Of a DNA stretch of 9,971 nt, positions 6,075 to 9,971 are shown one piece after another; within the stretch, counting starts at the first letter, position 1; every line of letters starts with the position of its first letter. This DNA is from Flavobacteriales bacterium (GTDB lineage Bacteria > Bacteroidota > Bacteroidia > Flavobacteriales_D > Cryomorphaceae), in the NCBI GenBank assembly GCA_020200995.1, contig JAIVHQ010000298.1, positions 4,066 through 14,036 of the forward strand, written 5' to 3'. A program made the position numbers and the translations under genes. The notes under the pieces were generated by a model, which did no database searches, was not told where the DNA came from, and worked only from the letters and a program-made list of their open reading frames with translations.

Positions 6075-7433
6075 ATGCCCATTAAACAGCAATCCTCCCG
6101 CATCGGGCTTCAATCAAAAACGGACTTCGATATTCGCAGCATTAACAGGCTGGCCTTACCGGCCATCCTGATGGGCATTGCCGAACCCCTTATTGCACTG
6201 GCTGATACGGCCTTCATAGGCAGGGTGGGAACTGTGGAACTCGCCGCTGTGGGTATCGCCGGCGGATTTTACCTCATGACGGTCTGGATCCTCGCCCAAA
6301 CCCTCACCGCCATTGCAGCCATTGTGAGCCGTCATTACGGAAAAGACACCCTCGGCGAGGTTGCCACATTGGTGCCCCAGGCCTTTTTCGCAAATGTGCT
6401 CCTCGGCCTCGGATTTTACTTTCTGACCATCGCCTTTGCCACCGAAATTTTCGGGTTTTACAACGCTGAAGGCGAACTTCTCGATGCCTGCATGCGCTAT
6501 TACAGCATCCGAGCCATTGGCTTCCCCTTCACACTGGGGACCTTCCTGCTGTTCGGAACCTTCCGCGGATTGCAAAATACTTCGTGGGCCATGGGCATCG
6601 CAATGGCGGGTGCTGCGCTCAACGGACTGCTCGACTACATTTTAATATTCGGGGTTGAGGGCCGTATAGAGCCTATGGGGCTCGAAGGCGCCGCTTGGGC
6701 GGGCCTCGCAGCACAGGTGCTTATGTGTTTTCTCGCAATCGCCGTGCTGATCAGACGCACCCCCTTCTCCATTATACCCACCTTCACACTCAACCCCAAC
6801 TACCGCTGGCTGGCGGGGATGAGTTTCGACCTCTTCATCCGCACCATTTTGCTCAATGTCACCTTCTACCTCGCCGTGCGCTATGCCACGGGATATGGCG
6901 AAGAAGTGATGGCCGCGCATACCATTGCACTCAACATTTGGCTCTTCTCGTCTTTCTTCATCGACGGATACGCCCACGCGGGAAATGCAATAGCGGGCAG
7001 GCTCGTCGGTGCCGAAAGCTTCGAAGCACTGAGCCGCCTGGGCAAAAAAATTGAAAAGATATCGCTCGGCATCGGCGCCGCCATGGGTGTGGTTTACGCG
7101 ATACTTTCACCGATGATGGGGGAGTTTTTCACCAATGAAGCTGCGGTCATCGACGCTTTCGACAGTATATTTTGGCTGGTGATCATCGCGCAGCCGATCA
7201 ATGCCGTAGCTTTTGCCTACGACGGGATCTTCAAAGGCCTGGGAGAAATGAAATACCTGCGCAACCTGCTTGCCGTAGCCACCATACTCGGCTTCCTGCC
7301 TGTGGCCGTTTGGTTTCACTACACGCGGCCGGGGCTCACGGGCATTTGGGTAGCTTTTACCGTCTGGATGGTGATTCGGGCGGCTGCACCTGTGGTTAGG
7401 TTCAGGAGGCGGTACTCTTCCGTCGGGCAGTGA
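6075..7433 (+). CDS. MATE family efflux transporter (DinF-like)
   Basis: This is a 452-residue inner-membrane protein of the multidrug and toxic compound extrusion family, which exports cationic drugs or metabolites using Na+ or H+ gradients. The length and the alternation of about twelve hydrophobic segments fit the family. Recognisable stretches are ALPAILMG (27-34), ALADTAFIGR (41-50), GTFRGLQNT (161-169), LNGLLDYILIFG (182-193), GLEGAAWAG (202-210) and, in the second half, AAHTIALNIWLFSSFFIDGY (280-299) followed by AHAGNAIAG. The last pattern is characteristic of the DinF subgroup. The ATG at 6075 leaves a 22-residue polar N-terminus before the first helix, and the C-terminus ends in basic residues (RFRRRYS), as expected for a cytoplasmic tail. 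The substrate cannot be inferred. It may share the transcript of the preceding gene. Confidence 0.9.
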   Translation: MPIKQQSSRIGLQSKTDFDIRSINRLALPAILMGIAEPLIALADTAFIGRVGTVELAAVGIAGGFYLMTVWILAQTLTAIAAIVSRHYGKDTLGEVATLVPQAFFANVLLGLGFYFLTIAFATEIFGFYNAEGELLDACMRYYSIRAIGFPFTLGTFLLFGTFRGLQNTSWAMGIAMAGAALNGLLDYILIFGVEGRIEPMGLEGAAWAGLAAQVLMCFLAIAVLIRRTPFSIIPTFTLNPNYRWLAGMSFDLFIRTILLNVTFYLAVRYATGYGEEVMAAHTIALNIWLFSSFFIDGYAHAGNAIAGRLVGAESFEALSRLGKKIEKISLGIGAAMGVVYAILSPMMGEFFTNEAAVIDAFDSIFWLVIIAQPINAVAFAYDGIFKGLGEMKYLRNLLAVATILGFLPVAVWFHYTRPGLTGIWVAFTVWMVIRAAAPVVRFRRRYSSVGQ

Positions 7434-7569
7434 GGCGAACACTTCTCTGTGATTAATATAACCACCTCGTGGTTCATGGAACTATTATCTTTTGAGCAGC
7501 GCGTTCGTGACAGTCCGTGTGCAGTGTAAAACGAACTGTAGATCAATTGAAATAAAAGGTCACAACACG

Positions 7570-7717
7570 CGTCACTCAGAAAGAGCCGATACAGCGCAGC
7601 GAAATCGGTGACTGAAGAGTCTCCTTTTCTTGAAATCAAATTTCTGTTCTCACGCTATGTTTTTGACTCCGAAAAAAGGGAGACTCTTCACTCCGCTGCG
7701 CTCCATTCTGAGTGACG
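7570..7717. repeat. Composite inverted repeat, REP-like unit 1
   Basis: Two nested pairs of arms match exactly: CGTCACTCAGAA (7570-7581) with 7706-7717, and TGAAGAGTCTCC (7613-7624) with 7679-7690. Between the arms on each side lies a related GC-rich part (CAGCGCAGCG on the left, CCGCTGCGCT on the right). About 54 AT-rich bases form the centre. The arms resemble the GTCATTCTGAG...GCAGCGAAGA repeats scattered through Bacteroidota genomes. A transcript from either side would fold into a very long hairpin, which could stop both convergent transcripts. Confidence 0.75.
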
Positions 7718-7744
7718 GGGATGATGAACTGTGGTCTAATAGGT

Positions 7745-7866
7745 CATTGGCAGCCGTGAAGCGCAGCGGAGCGGCTGACTGAAGATCCCTCCTGCCGGCC
7801 TGCACACGGAGTTCTTCACTCCGCTGCCATGCCTCCGGCAGGCAGGCGCTACGCTCTGAATGATGC
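7745..7866. repeat. REP-like unit 2, diverged copy with a CCGGCAGGCAGG insert
   Basis: The left half contains GAAGCGCAGCGGAGCG and GACTGAAGATCCCTCC. The right half contains GGAGTTCTTCACTCCGCTGCC, then CATGCCTCCGGCAGGCAGG, then GCTCTGAATGATG. It has the same plan as unit 1, with outer TCATT/AATGA arms, but is less symmetric because of the insert at about 7829-7845. Both units are followed by TGATGAACTGT (7722-7732 and 7870-7880, 148 bases apart) and a similar CTAATnGG tail, so the two arose as tandem copies of one unit. Confidence 0.65.
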
Positions 7867-7931
7867 GAGTGATGAACTGTTTACTAATTGGGGTACAATG
7901 TCATAATTTCCGGATGAGAAAATGACCGCTT

Positions 7932-8990
7932 CTATTTAATCATCGTACCATTCAAACCACCAAATCCAAGGAGTCCCGTCACAGAATCAGGAAGCTCGGG
8001 AAGTTTTCTACGCTCAAGGAGAAGTCCATTGAGTTCCGCCAGTTCACAGAAAATGAAGTGCTTGTCCAGCGCAGATTTAAGGTAAGAACTCCCTGATGAA
8101 TTGCCGGTGCCGACACGCGTTCCGATCATCCGACGCACCATATTCATGTGCCGCGTTCGCCAGGTGGCCATCAATTCGTCAATTTCCAGGAGGCCGTTTA
8201 TGAAGCGGTAGGGCATTTGCAAAAGCGGATAACCGCGGTACAGGATGATAAACATGGCCGAGCGACATGCTTTTGCCGTAAGGCGGCGCTTCGGGTTCTC
8301 ACTTTTCCCGTAAAGGAGATTGTCGAAAAGCTCCAGGTTGGTCTTCTCAATATCCAAAAGGCTGCTACCATAAACCGACCTGTACTGCTTCCAAAAAGGA
8401 TGATCTACGGGATTGTCGGAATCGGTCTTCCAGCCCGCTTCGCTATTAAGGTAGGGCATACGCTCCAGCCAGCCGTTGAGCAGGTCGAGCAGGGACGGCT
8501 TTGCTTCGATGTGCTTCACATGCTTTAGATCTTCTTCTTTAAGATGGGAAGTGTAGTACCCCTTGCCGTGGCGGTCTTCGAAGCGAAGACCGAGGCGGGC
8601 CTCCAGCTCCTTCCACTGCACGCTTTGGAAGCCGCTGGCCGGCCTGAGGAGGTCGCGAAAATCCAAAAAATCCAGTGATGTCATGGTCTCCATCACATTG
8701 ATCTGGTCCACAAGCAGGCGGAGTATGGTGATAATGCGTTCAGTGCGGTGAACCACCATCTGCATGGTGGGCGCGTTGTCATTGACCTCGGGGGTACGCA
8801 GAAGGTCAATAACGCTGTTGAGTTCGTAGAGCACCTGTTTGAACCAAAGCTCATAAGCCTGGTGGGTCACGATAAATAGCATTTCGTCGTGCGCTTCTAC
8901 CCCTTCCTTATCGCTTTCGGGATGCTGGGCATCGAGAATTTTATCGAGTTGCAGGTAATCGCTGTAATGGACATCGGGACGCTTAGACAT
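7932..8990 (-). CDS. kynA: Tryptophan 2,3-dioxygenase
   Basis: This haem enzyme opens the indole ring of L-tryptophan with O2 to give N-formylkynurenine, the first step of the kynurenine pathway; it works as a cytoplasmic tetramer. The 352 residues contain the family's fixed points: MLFIVTHQAYELWFKQ, with the substrate-site histidine at 43; FRDLLRPASGFQS (111-123), with the carboxylate-binding arginine; LLEIDELMATWRTRHMNMV, with the haem-ligand histidine at 281; and IGTRVGTGNSSGSSYL (289-304), with the substrate-binding threonine loop. It is longer than the roughly 300-residue proteobacterial enzymes because of a middle region at about 130-240, nearer the animal type. The start at 8990 fits the N-terminus. 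No other kynurenine gene is in the window. It ends 11 bases from the visible repeat-rich convergent spacer and is probably transcribed alone. Confidence 0.95.
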   Translation of the reverse strand: MSKRPDVHYSDYLQLDKILDAQHPESDKEGVEAHDEMLFIVTHQAYELWFKQVLYELNSVIDLLRTPEVNDNAPTMQMVVHRTERIITILRLLVDQINVMETMTSLDFLDFRDLLRPASGFQSVQWKELEARLGLRFEDRHGKGYYTSHLKEEDLKHVKHIEAKPSLLDLLNGWLERMPYLNSEAGWKTDSDNPVDHPFWKQYRSVYGSSLLDIEKTNLELFDNLLYGKSENPKRRLTAKACRSAMFIILYRGYPLLQMPYRFINGLLEIDELMATWRTRHMNMVRRMIGTRVGTGNSSGSSYLKSALDKHFIFCELAELNGLLLERRKLPELPDSVTGLLGFGGLNGTMIK

Positions 8991-9018
8991 ATATGATAGG
9001 TATACAGTTGATGACCCT

Positions 9019-9026
9019 CAAAGGTA
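9019..9026 (-). promoter_or_regulatory. Possible -7 element upstream of kynA
   Basis: CAAAGGTA on the plus strand reads TACCTTTG on the minus strand, the same octamer as in the promoter at 5055-5062 and a match to TAnnTTTG. It lies 29 bases upstream of the kynA ATG. No TTG is found at the expected 17-23 base distance, so this is a half-match only. Confidence 0.35.
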
Positions 9027-9073
9027 GAAAAATTGCAACCATCCTAATGCATTTCTGCGCGGTTCCTATGGGG

Positions 9074-9971
9074 TCATTGATCTGCGTATTTTCCCGCGCG
9101 GGTATTGTAATCTGTACATTTCAGCCTGAAGCTGATGATCTCGGGCTTCCGAAACAAGGCATTCCAATCACCGTCGTATGAAATACTATTGGGCAAGAGG
9201 TGACCGTCTTTTTGTTCATTTTCCACCTTCATGGTGATATCGAAATTAAACAGAATGGTACTGTAGGCCAAACGGTAGTCGCGGCGGAGCACTTCGTAGG
9301 TATCGGGGTGAAAGTAGGAGGTTAGGTCGTGAATCACTGTTTCGTCTTCCATGCCCTCCTTGGCAAAACAGGAAAAGGCGATGCAATCGATGCCGTTTAC
9401 CGTTGCGTTAAAAATGGAGTAGTCGTAGTACGGCACCATATGGTCGTCGAAAATGGCGAGCTTGTCTCCTATAAAAGGTACGTTTTCGATTTCGGCACCC
9501 GGGTTAAACATCATGCGCTTGAGCTGGGCCTTGTGCTTGTCGATCCGCGAGCCGGAGACCAGCTCCTGTTCAGTACTTTTAATCCGGTTGCTCACTTTGA
9601 CAGGCCCTTCCGGGAAAAACACCTCGTCATACATCTCGGCGGTCAGGTATTTCCATTCCCCGTTTCGCTTTCGGATATTTCCGTTGGTCTCCTCAAAGGT
9701 GATCTCCGTGCTCATCATTTCATCAACGTTTAGGTGTTGTCTAGCGCGCCGCTTCATGGTACCGCGCTCCGATTCGTCTTTTTTAAAGACTGCCACTGCG
9801 CCATCGACGTTGTGCGGAAAATACTTCAGGTTGAGAAATGCCTTATAAAAGGTGGTGTCTTTTCGCACGCGGTCTACAAAATCGGCCACATCAAATGAGT
9901 CGTCCGCAGCATTCACGGTGAATTCATCGAGGTTGACCACCTTAACTACATCCTGCGCGCTCAAATGGTGC
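9074..9971 (-). CDS. Conserved secreted-type Bacteroidota protein, C-terminal part (5' end outside window)
   Basis: The frame is open to the window edge and continues upstream through the codons for HHLSAQDVVKVVNLDEF. The TTG at 9964 is therefore probably internal and the gene partial. About 299 residues are visible, ending with TGA at 9074-9076. Segments such as FYKAFLNLKYFPHNVDGAV, NGEWKYLTAEMYDEVFF, MMFNPGAEIENVPFIGDKL, DDHMVPYYDYSIF, GIDCIAFSC and TMKVE, followed by LPNSISYDGDWNALFRKPE, resemble a family of outer-membrane or periplasmic Bacteroidota proteins that often start with a carboxypeptidase-regulatory-like beta-sandwich domain and a signal peptide. I recall the pattern but know no enzymatic role, and the N-terminal domain cannot be seen here. 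It precedes kynA by 83 bases on the same strand. Confidence 0.7.
   Translation of the reverse strand, partial: HHLSAQDVVKVVNLDEFTVNAADDSFDVADFVDRVRKDTTFYKAFLNLKYFPHNVDGAVAVFKKDESERGTMKRRARQHLNVDEMMSTEITFEETNGNIRKRNGEWKYLTAEMYDEVFFPEGPVKVSNRIKSTEQELVSGSRIDKHKAQLKRMMFNPGAEIENVPFIGDKLAIFDDHMVPYYDYSIFNATVNGIDCIAFSCFAKEGMEDETVIHDLTSYFHPDTYEVLRRDYRLAYSTILFNFDITMKVENEQKDGHLLPNSISYDGDWNALFRKPEIISFRLKCTDYNTRAGKYADQ

Larger units (their letters stand above)
7434..7931. other. Convergent spacer filled with REP-like repeats
   Basis: About 500 bases lie between the ends of the MATE gene (plus) and the tryptophan dioxygenase gene (minus). No frame looks coding. A small hairpin AACCAC-CTC-GTGGTT lies at 7460-7474, just past the MATE stop, without a good T-run. 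The rest, from 7570 to about 7890, is two tandem units of inverted repeats, described separately. I saw no clear intrinsic terminator for either gene apart from these structures. Confidence 0.6.

Noticed and set aside
6156..6977. Long minus-strand open frames opposite the MATE gene
   Set aside because: The plus strand encodes a complete membrane transporter with clear family motifs. The opposite frames are shadows of its codon pattern.
7570..7890. CRISPR array
   Set aside because: The repeats are long inverted arms in two units, not short direct repeats with unique equal-length spacers, and no cas gene is near.
9962..9964. TTG at 9964 as the start of the last gene
   Set aside because: The frame is open beyond it to the window edge with plausible coding residues, and the protein family is longer at its N-terminus.

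Overview
The window looks like a chromosomal segment of a Bacteroidota bacterium, probably from the Flavobacteriia or a related class. The signs are a deoxyhypusine-synthase-like protein next to a short arginine decarboxylase, a secreted DUF4412 protein, tryptophan 2,3-dioxygenase, a TTG-N19-TAnnTTTG type promoter at 5033-5062, starts without clear Shine-Dalgarno sequences, and REP-like repeats of the kind seen in this phylum (arms resembling GTCATTCTGAG...GAAGA). There is no rRNA, tRNA, CRISPR array, prophage or complete insertion sequence.

Layout. Bases 1-675 hold no convincing gene but are crowded with short palindromes, including a perfect 16-bp inverted repeat. Bases 676-1209 (minus) are a VOC/glyoxalase-family gene broken by a palindromic insert of about 127 bp; both halves are still readable. 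Bases 1302-1760 (minus) are two small genes with acidic C-termini, closed by an intrinsic terminator. Bases 1935-2912 (minus) encode a deoxyhypusine-synthase-like protein (homospermidine-type polyamine biosynthesis). Bases 3051-4552 (minus) encode an arginine decarboxylase. Its 3' part carries an extra 83-bp copy of downstream coding sequence and a frameshift, so the gene as written is broken, or the assembly is wrong there. A 570-bp divergent intergenic region follows. Then come two plus-strand genes, a secreted DUF4412 protein (5123-6049) and a DinF-like MATE transporter (6075-7433). A convergent spacer (7434-7931) contains two tandem REP-like inverted-repeat units. Tryptophan 2,3-dioxygenase (7932-8990, minus) and the 3' part of a secreted conserved Bacteroidota protein (9074 to the window edge, minus) complete the window.

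How the genes work together. The decarboxylase and the DHS-like protein are plausible partners: agmatine made from arginine would feed homospermidine or spermidine synthesis. No agmatinase or other agmatine-to-putrescine enzyme is present in the window. Tryptophan dioxygenase starts the kynurenine pathway, but no other pathway gene is nearby. The remaining genes look like ordinary housekeeping or envelope genes.

I did not find a new defence or mobile system. The observations most worth a second look are the repeat-copy lesion in the arginine decarboxylase, the palindromic insert in the VOC gene, and the two repeat-dense spacers.
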